A DNA stretch of 64,000 nucleotides from VRUE01 sp963703895 (GCA_963703895.1 CAVPFX010000001.1:248001-312000), one strand, 5' to 3'; counted from the stretch's first letter, positions 47,412 through 55,504 are shown. A program made the numbers and translations. The notes: generated by a model from the letters alone, not told the origin.

Positions 47412-48373
47412 CCCTGGTCGGTCTTCGAATTAACCTCGTAGCGCCGTTTCGTCATCGTTGAGCGCAAATAATCGTCGTCGCACAGACGAAGAATGCGGAA
47501 GCGCTCGGCGGGTGCAGATCGGAACTCAAGTTCGATCTGACCCCCTTTCCCTTTCATGGTCGGGATGTCGAGTTCGAACTCTTCGATCACCGGCTTGACC
47601 ACCGAATAACTCAGCCCGTCAAAGTAGTCGCGCTTGCGAATGGCAAGCATCTTGTCTGCCAGCCGCGAATCCGAGCCACAAGCGTTTTGGAAGTCGGAAA
47701 AGTTCGAAATCGGGAGCTTTCCGTGGAGGTCGCTCGCCGCATTCTTTGCCTTGTCAAATACCGCTTTCATCTGCTCGAAGACGCTGCGGAAGTCGCTCTT
47801 GCGAAGTACGAAGACGTACTCGTCATACACAAAGCAATCAATCGCCTGGTCAAAGAGGAAGATCCGCTCCTCGACCAAGTGGAAGGTGCCCGACTTCAGC
47901 ACCATCGCTGCTTTGCTCTTGCGTTTCAGCTCCGAAGAGGAGGAGAAGCGACGAAAGAAGTAGGCGCGGTTGTCGCTATTCCCGATTGCGGCGCCCCAAT
48001 AAGTCAACCGCCTTAGAAATGAGGAGTCAGATGCGTCGAACCCAGCCAGGCCGCTGACATTGTCAAGGCGGTCAGTCGCCTGCGAAACAGCAGCAACCTG
48101 ATCGAGCTTGATCCACTCGATCTCGACACCGCCTGGCTCAGGCTTGTAGACGGGATCGAATTTCTTCAGAGTCCAAACGAGAGGGTTGAGATTGGCGGTA
48201 ACCGCCTTATTGATGATGGTCCGAAACTCCCCCTCGGCGTCACCGGCCAGCTTGAGGATCCTCGCCTCCGGCGGATCGTCTTTCCGCGCGCCTCTGGCAA
48301 TCGTCGCCACTGCAAGTTTGGGCTCGCCCGCCAGTACATCAACGAGAGTCTCTAGCGCCTCCTGCGGTTTCAT
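47408..48373 (-). CDS. DUF4868/KwaB-like protein
   Basis: ATG 48373 follows GAGGAGAAGATCC, a strong ribosome site, and gives 321 residues. The middle and end resemble DUF4868 (KwaB): RAYFFRRFSSSSELKRK, LVEERIFLFDQAIDCFVYDE, YVFVLRKSDFRSVFEQMKAV, KRDYFDGLSYSVV and RFRILRLCDDDYLRSTMTKR. In the Kiwa defence system KwaB acts with the membrane protein KwaA against phage; no KwaA-like gene lies next to it. Lys- and Ser-rich codon use differs a little from neighbours, in line with transfer. The assignment is from remembered pattern and needs a profile search. Confidence 0.6.
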   Translation of the reverse strand: MKPQEALETLVDVLAGEPKLAVATIARGARKDDPPEARILKLAGDAEGEFRTIINKAVTANLNPLVWTLKKFDPVYKPEPGGVEIEWIKLDQVAAVSQATDRLDNVSGLAGFDASDSSFLRRLTYWGAAIGNSDNRAYFFRRFSSSSELKRKSKAAMVLKSGTFHLVEERIFLFDQAIDCFVYDEYVFVLRKSDFRSVFEQMKAVFDKAKNAASDLHGKLPISNFSDFQNACGSDSRLADKMLAIRKRDYFDGLSYSVVKPVIEEFELDIPTMKGKGGQIELEFRSAPAERFRILRLCDDDYLRSTMTKRRYEVNSKTDQG

Positions 48374-48687
48374 CGGATCTTCTCCTCTGCCAGTGTGCAT
48401 CGACGCGTAGATGGCGATCCGGCTTACGGAGCCAAAGCGGCTCGGGGAAGAAATATCGCTAGCCGAGCTTCGCCGGCGCTGGCGAGGATTTGAGCCGCCG
48501 CAGAGCTTTCGGTACCTAGACGCCGCCCGCGCCGCCTCGGTGCAATAGCGACGGCGAGCAGACACATTGGTGTACCCGCCAGAAGTGGCTGCTTCCCTGC
48601 GGAAGGCCGCATTCGGCCCTTCGTCAATGACGGAGCCGATAGAGCCGATACTCGACGTGCCACCCAAGAAAACTAAGATCCGCATTT
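48374..48687. other. 314-base gap with a degraded-looking open frame
   Basis: Plus-strand ATG 48411 opens MAIRLTEPKRLGEEISLAEL and meets TAG at 48546. The same frame continues after the stop (LVYPPEVAASLRKAAFG, TEPIEPILDVPP) into the next gene. The two pieces read like protein but have no recognisable family, so this may be a gene remnant. The end holds TAAGAT (48674-48679), a possible -10 box for the secreted-protein gene. Confidence 0.3.
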
Positions 48688-49515
48688 ATGTGCGCGCGTG
48701 GCTTCGTTCTTGTACTGGTGCTCTTGGCATCCACCGCCGCCCTCTGGGCTCCGCCGGCAGTCGGCGCTCCCGGCGAAACGCGGGTCGGAGCGAACTTCAG
48801 CTATCACGAAGGGCCCTACGGTGAAGTGCGAGGGCTGCGAGTCGAGATCTGGCGCGACGGCGTCAAGGTGGTCGACCGGCCCGCGACGATCCCGTGTGAA
48901 GGCTGCGAGCCGCAGCCGATGCCCGGCGGATACTCGACGAAGCCGGTGCGCGTTGTCCAGCTTAATTCGACGCCGGAACCCGAGGTCGTCTTCACGATCC
49001 TCAGCGCTGGCGCTCATTGCTGTGCCTTCGCCAAGATCTTCCGGTGGGACGCGGGGCTCGAACGCTACCTCGATTCCACCCACAATTTCTACGATGGCAT
49101 CTACCTGCTGCAGGACCTGCGCCACAACGGCATCCCGCTCTTCGTCGACACGGACACTCTGCTCGCCTACCGCTTCTCCTGCTACGCCTGTGCGATCTAT
49201 CCGCCTCAGATCTCTGAATACCGGACGGGTCGGATCGTCGATGTAACGCCTCGCTTTCCACGCGAGATCAAGGAGAACCTCACCAAGGCGCGTCGCTCCT
49301 ACCGGCGCATTCGCCCCCACGACAGCCGCGGCATGCTTGCCACGGTCGCGGCGGACTACTGCCTGCTCGGCCGTTGTGGGGCGGGCTTCGCCTTCGTCCG
49401 CCGGGCCACTAGTCGCGGTCGCGCCAGTGGCAATGAACCCCATTTCGAAGGCTCCCGCGGACGCAAGTTCATTCCGGCCCTGCGGCGGTTCCTGCACGCT
49501 CACGGCTACCTGTAG
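48688..49515 (+). CDS. Secreted protein of unknown function with HCC motif
   Basis: This 275-residue protein has a signal peptide (GFVLVLVLLASTAALWAPPAVGA, about residues 5-27). The mature part includes IPCEGCEPQP, ILSAGAHCCAFAKIFRWD and YRFSCYACAIYPPQI, three Cys pairs that could form disulfides or bind metal. I do not recognise the family. The ATG is 8 bases after TAAGAT with no ribosome site, suggesting a leaderless transcript. It is cargo of the tRNA-bounded segment, convergent with relE. Confidence 0.65.
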   Translation: MCARGFVLVLVLLASTAALWAPPAVGAPGETRVGANFSYHEGPYGEVRGLRVEIWRDGVKVVDRPATIPCEGCEPQPMPGGYSTKPVRVVQLNSTPEPEVVFTILSAGAHCCAFAKIFRWDAGLERYLDSTHNFYDGIYLLQDLRHNGIPLFVDTDTLLAYRFSCYACAIYPPQISEYRTGRIVDVTPRFPREIKENLTKARRSYRRIRPHDSRGMLATVAADYCLLGRCGAGFAFVRRATSRGRASGNEPHFEGSRGRKFIPALRRFLHAHGYL

Positions 49516-49585
49516 TCGTCGTTTCCTGGCTCCACAGGCACATTCAGACCGCAGCGCTTGCGCTGCACTCCTCGTCGTAACGTGC

Positions 49586-49843
49586 TCACCGGTACGCTCG
49601 GCCGCGCGGTCGAATCGCGAGTATGTCGATCACCCTCTCCTTTGAGCGTCGATCGAAGAGGATGCGCCACTCGCCGACGCGGAGTCTCCAGAGGCGCTCC
49701 GGTCCGCGAAGACGTTTGATGTCGCCGTCGGGAAGCTGACTGATCGCTGAGCTGATGCGCTCGCGGTCTTTCCGACCCAGCTTGCGGAGGGACTTCAGGG
49801 CGGCGGGGCGGATCTCGATCCGCCATCCGCTCGGCTCAGCCAG
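49586..49843 (-). CDS. RelE-like toxin, probable CTG start
   Basis: This 85-residue frame is easily missed because it has no ATG, GTG or TTG start. It reads LAEPSGWRIEIRPAALKSLR, KLGRKDRERISSAISQLPDG, then LWRLRVGEWRILFD and VIDILAIRPRGRAYR, the full RelE/ParE fold with the C-terminal Arg residues. CTG at 49843 overlaps the antitoxin end, with GGAG 7 bases upstream. RelE toxins cut mRNA in the ribosome A site. Pairing with the upstream antitoxin is by gene order. Confidence 0.75.
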   Translation of the reverse strand: MAEPSGWRIEIRPAALKSLRKLGRKDRERISSAISQLPDGDIKRLRGPERLWRLRVGEWRILFDRRSKERVIDILAIRPRGRAYR

Positions 49844-50063
49844 CGTTCAGCTCCGCCTCGGCATCTGACCAAGAAACACCCGCCTCGCTCCGCGCCTCCT
49901 TGACGGCGTGAAGATCCTCGTTGGTCAGCTTCTCGTCGTCGTAAGGAGCGGCGTCCAGCTTGGCCGCAACGGGGTCCTGGGCACGGCGAAGCAAAATCGC
50001 TGCGGCGGGCAGCGATTCATCGGGGAGCGCATCCACAAGCTGATGTAGCTCGGTCTTAGTCAT
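49836..50063 (-). CDS. Antitoxin of the RelE pair
   Basis: This 75-residue protein starts MTKTELHQLVDALPDESLPA and has LRRAQDPVAAKLDAAPYDDE, then KEARSEAGVSWSDAEAELNAG, the pattern of small helical antitoxins paired with RelE in Actinobacteria. ATG 50063 is preceded by weak purines. The stop lies just inside the relE start region, so translation is coupled. It is the rightmost gene of the tRNA-bounded segment. Confidence 0.78.
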   Translation of the reverse strand: MTKTELHQLVDALPDESLPAAAILLRRAQDPVAAKLDAAPYDDEKLTNEDLHAVKEARSEAGVSWSDAEAELNAG

Positions 50064-50339
50064 CAGGCATCAAACGGTACCACCCGTCTATCCCAAGGTT
50101 TGGGCGTTTTCCTTGGGATAGACGGGCCACAACCAAAGCTTCCTTGGGAGGCGAAAACCCGTTCCAACCGCCCTGCGCAGATTTCGGGCACTTCTCGCCA
50201 GGAGTGCCCGACTCCCTGCATATCGCCGCATATCCCTGCTTATCCGCTGCGAAATGCCGACGCGCCGAGTGGTCGCGGAGTACGGCTAATTCCCTGCTAA
50301 TCGCGGACTTCTGAAGCTACCGCTCCGATTTCGCCCCGT
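50064..50339. other. Non-coding right end of the integrated segment
   Basis: No gene is seen. CCCAAGG-rich inverted pieces (TTGGGCG and CCTTGGGA around 50090-50150), the right copy of the element-end block (50162-50211, TCGGGCAC/GTGCCCGA stem), then several short repeats of the TATCC/TTATCCGC kind and GCTAAT repeats up to 50310 are present. The clustering of short repeats next to the tRNA fragment suits a recombinase arm-binding region. Confidence 0.45.
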
Positions 50340-50385
50340 TGGATCGCACCCAGGAGGTCGGCGGTTCGAATCCGCCTAGCTCCAT
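50340..50385 (+). repeat. 46-bp copy of the tRNA-Ala(CGC) 3' end (putative attachment site)
   Basis: TGGATCGCACCCAGGAGGTC through to GCTCCAT is identical to 46892-46937, covering the anticodon loop, variable region, T-arm and acceptor 3' strand. The 5' half of a tRNA is absent. The next bases (AAGTGCCT) are also shared, with weaker similarity beyond. Confidence 0.88.
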
Positions 50386-50569
50386 TGGAGGAAGTGCCTA
50401 CGCGTCGGGCTTCACGCTCCTTGAAGGCAGTCGCCACTGCCTTGCTCAACTCCCCGTCGCGCCGGCTCGACTTGGTGTCTCTACGTCGAACGGAGATCGA
50501 ATGGAGCAAGTAGGTTCCGAGAAGGGCGTGGAGGGTGCGCCGTCTCAGTCCCATCGAAGGGGAGAAGAG

Positions 50570-51049
50570 TTGAGAGTTCTACTGACTGTCTGCATTGCGC
50601 TTGTTGCCCTTGCCGCACCGGTTGGGGCAGTGGCCAGCGCGCCCACCACCACGGCTTCTGCCTCGGCGACCTGCAAGACCCGCGCCTGCAAGCTGAGCGC
50701 CAAGCCGACCGCCAAAGCGCCGTGGAAGTTCAGCGACAAGAGCCTGCCGCTGAGCGCCAGCTTTGATGGCAAGAAGCTGAAGGTAATCTCGACCGTGAAA
50801 GGCGCCTGCGAAGAAGGCGAACTCAACTTCGTCGATGCAACCTACCCGGTCAACTCCTCGATCCCCGTGAGCAAACAGGAATTCGACGCGGACGTGATCG
50901 TGACCGACTCCCACGGCAAGAAGCGGAGCCTGCTGCTGCGGGGCAAGATAACCAAGGAAGTCCTTTCGATCACGATCAGCGCCTCTTTCAAGGAAGCCGC
51001 CAGCTGCATCATCGGTGGCAACAAGAATTCGGTCAAACGCGCGCTCTGA
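50570..51049 (+). CDS. Small secreted protein of unknown function
   Basis: TTG 50570 follows AAGGGGAGAAGAG and gives 159 residues: signal peptide VLLTVCIALVALAAPVGAVASA, then a Lys-rich beta-strand domain with four Cys (SATCKTRACKLSA, VKGACEEGEL, EAASCIIGG). ATCKTRACKL looks like a disulfide-linked N-terminal motif. I do not recognise a family. It is the first host gene after the integrated segment. Confidence 0.65.
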   Translation: MRVLLTVCIALVALAAPVGAVASAPTTTASASATCKTRACKLSAKPTAKAPWKFSDKSLPLSASFDGKKLKVISTVKGACEEGELNFVDATYPVNSSIPVSKQEFDADVIVTDSHGKKRSLLLRGKITKEVLSITISASFKEAASCIIGGNKNSVKRAL

Positions 51050-51089
51050 TCGGCGTCGGGACGGGAACGGAGGCCGCGCCTTCGCGGCT

Positions 51090-51479
51090 TCATCCCTCGT
51101 TCTCGAGGTACTCCTTGGCGAGTCGTTTCGGGGCTCTGCAGAGCCAGGCTTCGACGATCAGCTCGTTCAGCTCCTCGGCTGAGATTCGGTCGAGGCGGAT
51201 GAGGACGGTGGCGTAGCCGTCGAAATGCGGGGTGGTGAAGAAGGTCTCGGGGTCGGCTTGGAGCAGGGCCTCCTTCACGCTCAGGTCCTCGACCCGGACC
51301 GCCAGGATCGGGCCTGAGGGGGCGCGCTCGCCGAGGTCGCTTGCTTCCTTGGGGCGGAGGGGGCGTTCCCAGACGAAGATCTTGTCCCGGACTCGCCAGG
51401 CGGTGTTTCCGTATGCCGGGCGCTCGCTGGTCTCAGGCAGGGCCAGGGCGATCCGCCGCACGTCGTCCCACTCGGCCAC
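51090..51479 (-). CDS. MmcQ/YjbR family protein
   Basis: This 129-residue protein has MAEWDDVRRIALALPETSER, AYGNTAWRVRDKIFVWE and FFTTPHFDGYATVLIRLDRI, ending EAWLCRAPKRLAKEYLENEG, the CyaY-like fold of the MmcQ/YjbR family, described as possibly DNA-binding but with no known function. ATG 51479 is the start. It lies just downstream of xthA on the same strand (gap 33 bases). Confidence 0.85.
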   Translation of the reverse strand: MAEWDDVRRIALALPETSERPAYGNTAWRVRDKIFVWERPLRPKEASDLGERAPSGPILAVRVEDLSVKEALLQADPETFFTTPHFDGYATVLIRLDRISAEELNELIVEAWLCRAPKRLAKEYLENEG

Positions 51480-51512
51480 GAGGCGACGGTACAGCTTTCC
51501 TCGCAGCGCGGA

Positions 51513-52376
51513 CTAAGGCGACTGCGGCAGCTTGACCGCTCCGCGCTTCGTGACCGGCGCCGAGGGCGGCGGCACGACGGGGCCGATGTCTCCGTCGGGG
51601 GCCTCGTCGAGGTCGGCGATCACCGGCGCGTGGTCGCTTGGGCCTTTGCCCTTGCGCGCCTGCCGGTCGACCCAGGCCGCGCGGACCCGGTCGGCCACCG
51701 GCGCGGCGGCGAGGATCAGGTCGATTCGCATCCCCAGGTCGCGGTGGAACATCCCGGCTCGGTAGTCCCAGTAGGTGAAGACCCGCTCGCCCGGCCAGCG
51801 GTCGCGGACGACGTCGCGCAGTCCCAGCGCCTGCAGCTCCGCCAGCGCGGCGCGCTCGGGCGGCGTCACGTGCGTCTGCCCCACATAGGCCTCCGGGTCG
51901 AAGACGTCCTCGTCGGCCGGGGCGATATTCACGTCGCCGCAGACGACCGTCGCCTCGGGCCCCGCCGCCACCGCGTCGCGCAGCGCGGCCAGCCAAGCGA
52001 GCTTGTACTCGTAGTGCTCCGAGCCCGGCTCGCGCCCGTTCGGCACATAGATCGAGTGCACGCGGGTGCCGCCACAGGTGGCCGACAGCGCCCGCGCCTC
52101 CGGATGCGGGAAGCCAGGGGCACCCGCCAGGCCCGGGACGACATCCTCCAAGCCGGCGCGCGAGAGGATCGCGACGCCGTTCCAGCTCGCCTCGCCGTGC
52201 ACGGCGACCTCGTAGCCACGGTTCGTCAGCTCGTCGCCGAGCAGATCGAGCAGGGCGCCGTCGGCGAGCTTCGTCTCCTGCAGGCAGACCACGTCCGGAT
52301 TGCGCTCGTCCAGCCAGGGGAGCAGTCGCGGCAGCCGCTGCTTCAGCGAGTTCACGTTCCAGGTGGCGATCCGCAT
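51513..52376 (-). CDS. xthA: Exodeoxyribonuclease III / AP endonuclease
   Basis: This 287-residue enzyme of base excision repair has MRIATWNVNSLKQRLPRLLP (metal Asn), DVVCLQETKLAD (metal Glu), GDVNIAPADEDVF (catalytic Asp and Asn), FTYWDYRAGMFHRDLGMRID and GPSDHAPVIADL (catalytic Asp-His). These are the full active-site set of the ExoIII family. The C-terminal 30 residues (PVVPPPSAPVTKRG) are an extra Pro-rich tail. It is divergent from the secreted-protein gene at 52410. Confidence 0.94.
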   Translation of the reverse strand: MRIATWNVNSLKQRLPRLLPWLDERNPDVVCLQETKLADGALLDLLGDELTNRGYEVAVHGEASWNGVAILSRAGLEDVVPGLAGAPGFPHPEARALSATCGGTRVHSIYVPNGREPGSEHYEYKLAWLAALRDAVAAGPEATVVCGDVNIAPADEDVFDPEAYVGQTHVTPPERAALAELQALGLRDVVRDRWPGERVFTYWDYRAGMFHRDLGMRIDLILAAAPVADRVRAAWVDRQARKGKGPSDHAPVIADLDEAPDGDIGPVVPPPSAPVTKRGAVKLPQSP

Positions 52377-52409
52377 CGAGCTGACCGTACTGCGAATAGC
52401 ATCTCCCGC

Positions 52410-53186
52410 ATGCGCAAGTGCTGCATCGCTTTCCTCGTCGCGTTGTGCGCGCTGGCTCTAGCCGCTCCGGCGGGTGGCCAGGAAGAGAGATTGAGCAACT
52501 CCGAGCTGTACTGGCTCGGCCCCTACTTCGCTGGCCTGCATTTGACCGAAACGTGGTACCAGTCGTTCGCGTACGGAGAATGTGTGTTCCCCGAGGGGGA
52601 GGGCGGGTGCACGCCGCCGGTCCAGGTGCAGAACATGACCAGTTGCGCCCGTAACCCGATCGGGACCGGCGGCCTGGGGGAAGTGTTTCTCGTGCGTGGC
52701 GGCGGGCTCGCGGTGGGAGATCCAATTGAACCGGGAGCGATCGACGTGGGAACGGGGCGGCAGACGGTGAGCGTGCGCGCCGAACCGGAGGTGCTCGGAG
52801 CGGTGCTGCGGGAACTTCACCGGCGTTCGGAGGCGGGCCCGGAGCCGCTCGCCCCGCCCGTGTATCCGCTGCCGGTGCTGCGCGAGCTGAAGCGGGTGAC
52901 CGTGGCCGAGGGACGGTTCGACGGGGTAACAGCGATCGCCAAGGCAACCGAACTGCACCCAGACGAGGTGAGGCTGCGATTGCGGGTCGCCGAGCTGCTG
53001 GGCCCAGACGCCCTAGCCGGCGTTCCCGCTCCGACGATGTCGGTTGCCACCGTGAAGCGGCTGAGCGCGCTGGCCTTCGGGGTGCAGACGCACAATCTCG
53101 CCCACACCGCCGAACGACACAAGATGTCGATAGCGACCCTGCGCAAGAAGATCCGCCGGGTGCGGGGGCTCGCCGGCGACTGCTGA
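52410..53186 (+). CDS. Secreted protein with unknown function and helical C-terminal part
   Basis: ATG 52410 gives 258 residues; the long open frame upstream is antisense to xthA and is not used. The signal peptide is CCIAFLVALCALALAAPAGG. Then come ELYWLGPYFAGLHLTETW, the Cys-containing FAYGECVFPEGEGGCTPP and VQNMTSCARNP, and a basic helical end (RHKMSIATLRKKIRRVRG) that resembles a helix-turn-helix-like segment, odd for an exported protein. No family is recognised. Confidence 0.6.
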   Translation: MRKCCIAFLVALCALALAAPAGGQEERLSNSELYWLGPYFAGLHLTETWYQSFAYGECVFPEGEGGCTPPVQVQNMTSCARNPIGTGGLGEVFLVRGGGLAVGDPIEPGAIDVGTGRQTVSVRAEPEVLGAVLRELHRRSEAGPEPLAPPVYPLPVLRELKRVTVAEGRFDGVTAIAKATELHPDEVRLRLRVAELLGPDALAGVPAPTMSVATVKRLSALAFGVQTHNLAHTAERHKMSIATLRKKIRRVRGLAGDC

Positions 53187-53211
53187 GCTGTCCGCAACGC
53201 GGACGAGGCCG

Positions 53212-54120
53212 CTACTCGTTGTCGAGCTGATCTTCGGGGTAGAGGATCGCCCCGGAGCCGGGCCCAAAAAGGCTGACGGAACCGACCCCGAGCAGCGGTC
53301 CCCGGATCGTGCTTCGCCAGAGGTCGCGGCCATGAGGGCGGGCCCTGAAGGACGCGTGGCCGCTGAATGGTGGCGGGGGGTGCACGGTCGCGGTGCCTGC
53401 CACATGGTCGAAGTCAAAGGCGGTGGGACCCCCCTTGGCTCGAGTTGTGCGAATGATCTCCATCCCTTCGTGGCGCTCTTCTTGCGCCAGGTAGAAGAGG
53501 CTCCGCCCTCCCCTGTAGCGACGGTGAACGGCGGCGACAAACACACAGTCGCAACGACGACTACCGGCGTACAGCGTTGCCGCTTCCCTTTTCTTCCGAG
53601 AGCCCAGCGCCAAGGGCCCCGCAGCGCCCGCGAAGGGCATCGGCTCTTCGATATCGGGGCACTGCCATTCGGGGATCACGCTCATCCACCCCTCGGCCTG
53701 GGGCCCCTCGATCCGCACGTATTCCCGCTCGCCGGTGAAGTCGATCGTCCCGGTGAAGATGCCCTCGCGCACCGTCCGTGGCTCACCCGCGCACCCTTCC
53801 GATGGCTCGGTGGAGCCCAGCGTCCGGGTGGGTGTGAAGGCGACGTCGATCAGGCCGAGGCGACCGAACCGGGCTTTCAGGCCCTCCTCGGTGACCTTGC
53901 CCTTCACCTCGTAGCTGGCGAGAAGATTCTCGCGCCGGAGCTCGAGCGTCACCGTCTCGTCGCCCGAGGTCTCGAGCTGCGCCTGCAGGCCGTTGCTCGC
54001 CTTCAATCCGAGTTCGACCGTGACGATCGTTCCCGACTCCGGGCTCGCGGCCGGGGCCGAGGCGGCAACGATCAGGACGACGATCGCAGTTGCCGAGGCG
54101 AGGAGTGACGAGCGCCGCAT
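53212..54120 (-). CDS. Secreted protein of unknown function
   Basis: This 302-residue protein has a signal peptide (SLLASATAIVVLIVAASAPAA, about residues 4-24). The mature part is strand-rich: VTVELGLKASNGLQAQLET, LLASYEVKGKVTEEGLKARF, REGIFTGTIDFTGEREYVRI, AATLYAGSRRCDCVF. I recall proteins of this style only from Thermoleophilia and cannot name a function. It is convergent with the preceding secreted gene and downstream of HU on the same strand. Confidence 0.65.
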   Translation of the reverse strand: MRRSSLLASATAIVVLIVAASAPAASPESGTIVTVELGLKASNGLQAQLETSGDETVTLELRRENLLASYEVKGKVTEEGLKARFGRLGLIDVAFTPTRTLGSTEPSEGCAGEPRTVREGIFTGTIDFTGEREYVRIEGPQAEGWMSVIPEWQCPDIEEPMPFAGAAGPLALGSRKKREAATLYAGSRRCDCVFVAAVHRRYRGGRSLFYLAQEERHEGMEIIRTTRAKGGPTAFDFDHVAGTATVHPPPPFSGHASFRARPHGRDLWRSTIRGPLLGVGSVSLFGPGSGAILYPEDQLDNE

Positions 54121-54164
54121 CCCCTGGAGCGTATTCGTAGCCCGCTCGGCCGGCCGAGGACTAC

Positions 54165-54194
54165 TCGGGAGGCGGCGAGACCACCGCCTCCCGA
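54165..54194 (-). terminator. Hairpin after the HU gene
   Basis: TCGGGAGGCGG (54165-54175) and CCGCCTCCCGA (54184-54194) form a perfect 11-bp stem with an 8-base loop, ten bases after the HU stop on the minus strand. No clear T-run follows. Confidence 0.55.
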
Positions 54195-54203
54195 AAGAGC
54201 GCC

Positions 54204-54488
54204 TCAGCCGTTGACGGCCTTCTTCAGTTCCGCTCCGGGGCTGAACTTCGCCGCCGTCTTCGCCGCGATCTGCATTGACTCTCCGGTCTGCGGATTGCGA
54301 CCTTCCCGAGCCGGTCGGGCGACGGTCGAGAACTTGCCGAAGCCGGTGAATTTGACCTCGTTGCCGGCCGCGAGCTGAGCCGTGATCTCCTCGATCGTCG
54401 CATCCACGGCGCGCTTCGCCTGGCCGACCTCGAGGCCGGCCCGCTCGGCAACCTGCTTTGCCAAATCATCCTTGGTCGTAACCGACAT
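54204..54488 (-). CDS. HU family DNA-binding protein
   Basis: ATG 54488 follows AAGGAGACGAGA and gives 94 residues. KDDLAKQVAERAGLEVGQAK (dimer helices), GNEVKFTGFGKFSTVARPAR and EGRNPQTGESMQIAAKTAAK (DNA-binding arm with the intercalating Pro) then FSPGAELKKAVNG are the full HU sequence. HU bends and compacts DNA as a dimer. The arm Asn-Pro-x-Thr-Gly motif is intact. An in-frame TTG at 54539 would add residues of no HU similarity. Confidence 0.95.
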   Translation of the reverse strand: MSVTTKDDLAKQVAERAGLEVGQAKRAVDATIEEITAQLAAGNEVKFTGFGKFSTVARPAREGRNPQTGESMQIAAKTAAKFSPGAELKKAVNG

Positions 54489-54583
54489 TCTCGTCTCCTT
54501 GAAGTAGGGCGCAAGACCCCGGTCAGGCCTGCTGTTCACAGGCTTTCTACAGGCCCGGGCGGGCGTCTCCGCGTCAGTCCGGC

Positions 54584-55444
54584 CTATTCGGCGTTGCCGA
54601 AGAAAAAGTCGAGGCTCGCCGTGCCCCCGGAGTTCGAGTTGCGCAGCACCCAGCGCCAGTTGCCCGATTCGGGGCGGACGATGCCGATCGTCGTCGTGTT
54701 GTTGCCGTCCCAGTCGCCGGTAACGACTTTGTCGACGTTCTTGTTGCCGTAGAGGAATTCAAGGTCCACCGAGCCGCCGGCGTTTTTGTTGCTGAGGCAC
54801 CAGATCCAGTTGTTGCTGCCAGAGTCGGGGTGGACGACGCCGATCGTCGTCGTGTTGTTGCCGTCCCAGTCGCCAACCACCGGCACGTCTTCGTACTTGT
54901 TGCCGAAGGCGAATTCGACGTCGACAGAGCCCCCGGCGTTTTTGTTGCTCAGATACCAGATCCAGTTGTAGCTTTCGGGGTCGGGACGGACGATGCCGAT
55001 CGTCGTCGTGTTGTTGCCGTCCCAGTCGCCGGTGACGACTTTGTCGACGTTCTTGTTGCCGTAGAGGAATTCGGCATCGGCCGAGCCTCCGGCGTTGGAA
55101 TTCCTCAGACCCCAGATCCAGTTGTAGCTTTCGGGGTCGGGGCGTGCGATGCCGATCGTCGTTGTGTTGTTGCCGTCCCAGTCACCCGTCACGGGCGTGT
55201 CGATGTTCTTGTTGCCGAAGAGGAAGTTCGTATCCGCACTGCCTTCGGAATTGGAGTTGCGCTGTAGCCAACGCCAGTTGTTGCTTTCGGAGTCAGGGCG
55301 AACGACGCCGACCGTCGTCGTGTTGTTGCCGTCCCAGTCGCCGGTCACCGGCCGGTCTGCCCCGCTGGCCAACCCGGGAAAGCCCGCAACGGCCGCCAGA
55401 GACATCGAGCTGACGATCACTACAAGCTTGAAGCGCCCGAACAT
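54584..55444 (-). CDS. Secreted protein of five ~51-residue DWDG repeats
   Basis: From ATG 55444 (MFGRFKLVVIVSSMSLAAVA) there are 286 residues with a signal peptide, then five tandem repeats, each starting (V)TGDWDGNNTTTIGIVRP and continuing NW(I/R)W...N(S/K)NxGGSxDxEFxYGN. The Asp-Trp-Asp-Gly start suggests calcium binding in a beta-propeller-like blade, as in FG-GAP/VCBS-type repeats. The DNA copies are strikingly similar (GTCGTCGTGTTGTTGCCGTC recurs on the plus strand), so the repeats are young or kept alike by recombination. Function unknown, probably cell-surface. Confidence 0.75.
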   Translation of the reverse strand: MFGRFKLVVIVSSMSLAAVAGFPGLASGADRPVTGDWDGNNTTTVGVVRPDSESNNWRWLQRNSNSEGSADTNFLFGNKNIDTPVTGDWDGNNTTTIGIARPDPESYNWIWGLRNSNAGGSADAEFLYGNKNVDKVVTGDWDGNNTTTIGIVRPDPESYNWIWYLSNKNAGGSVDVEFAFGNKYEDVPVVGDWDGNNTTTIGVVHPDSGSNNWIWCLSNKNAGGSVDLEFLYGNKNVDKVVTGDWDGNNTTTIGIVRPESGNWRWVLRNSNSGGTASLDFFFGNAE

Positions 55445-55504
55445 GCTCAAAAAGTTTAAAGGAACTCCGACGAGTGTGGCGGCGAGCGATCCGCGCGACG
55501 GCCG

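Larger units (their letters stand above)
46937..50385. mobile_element. tRNA-bounded integrated segment with toxin-antitoxin and KwaB-like cargo, no integrase seen
   Basis: A 46-base direct repeat joins the 3' end of tRNA-Ala(CGC) to 50340-50385, as expected when an element integrates at a tRNA and restores its end. Inside lie an orphan HicB-like gene, a KwaB-like gene, a secreted-protein gene and a RelE/antitoxin pair. A second shared block, TTCCAACCGCC then ATTTCGGGCAC...GTGCCCGA, is near each end (46984-47034 and 50162-50211). No recombinase gene is present, so it is either non-autonomous or decayed. Confidence 0.65.

Noticed and set aside
46937..50385. A tyrosine or serine recombinase within the tRNA-bounded segment
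   Set aside because: None of the frames shows the R...HxxR...Y pattern or a resolvase start.
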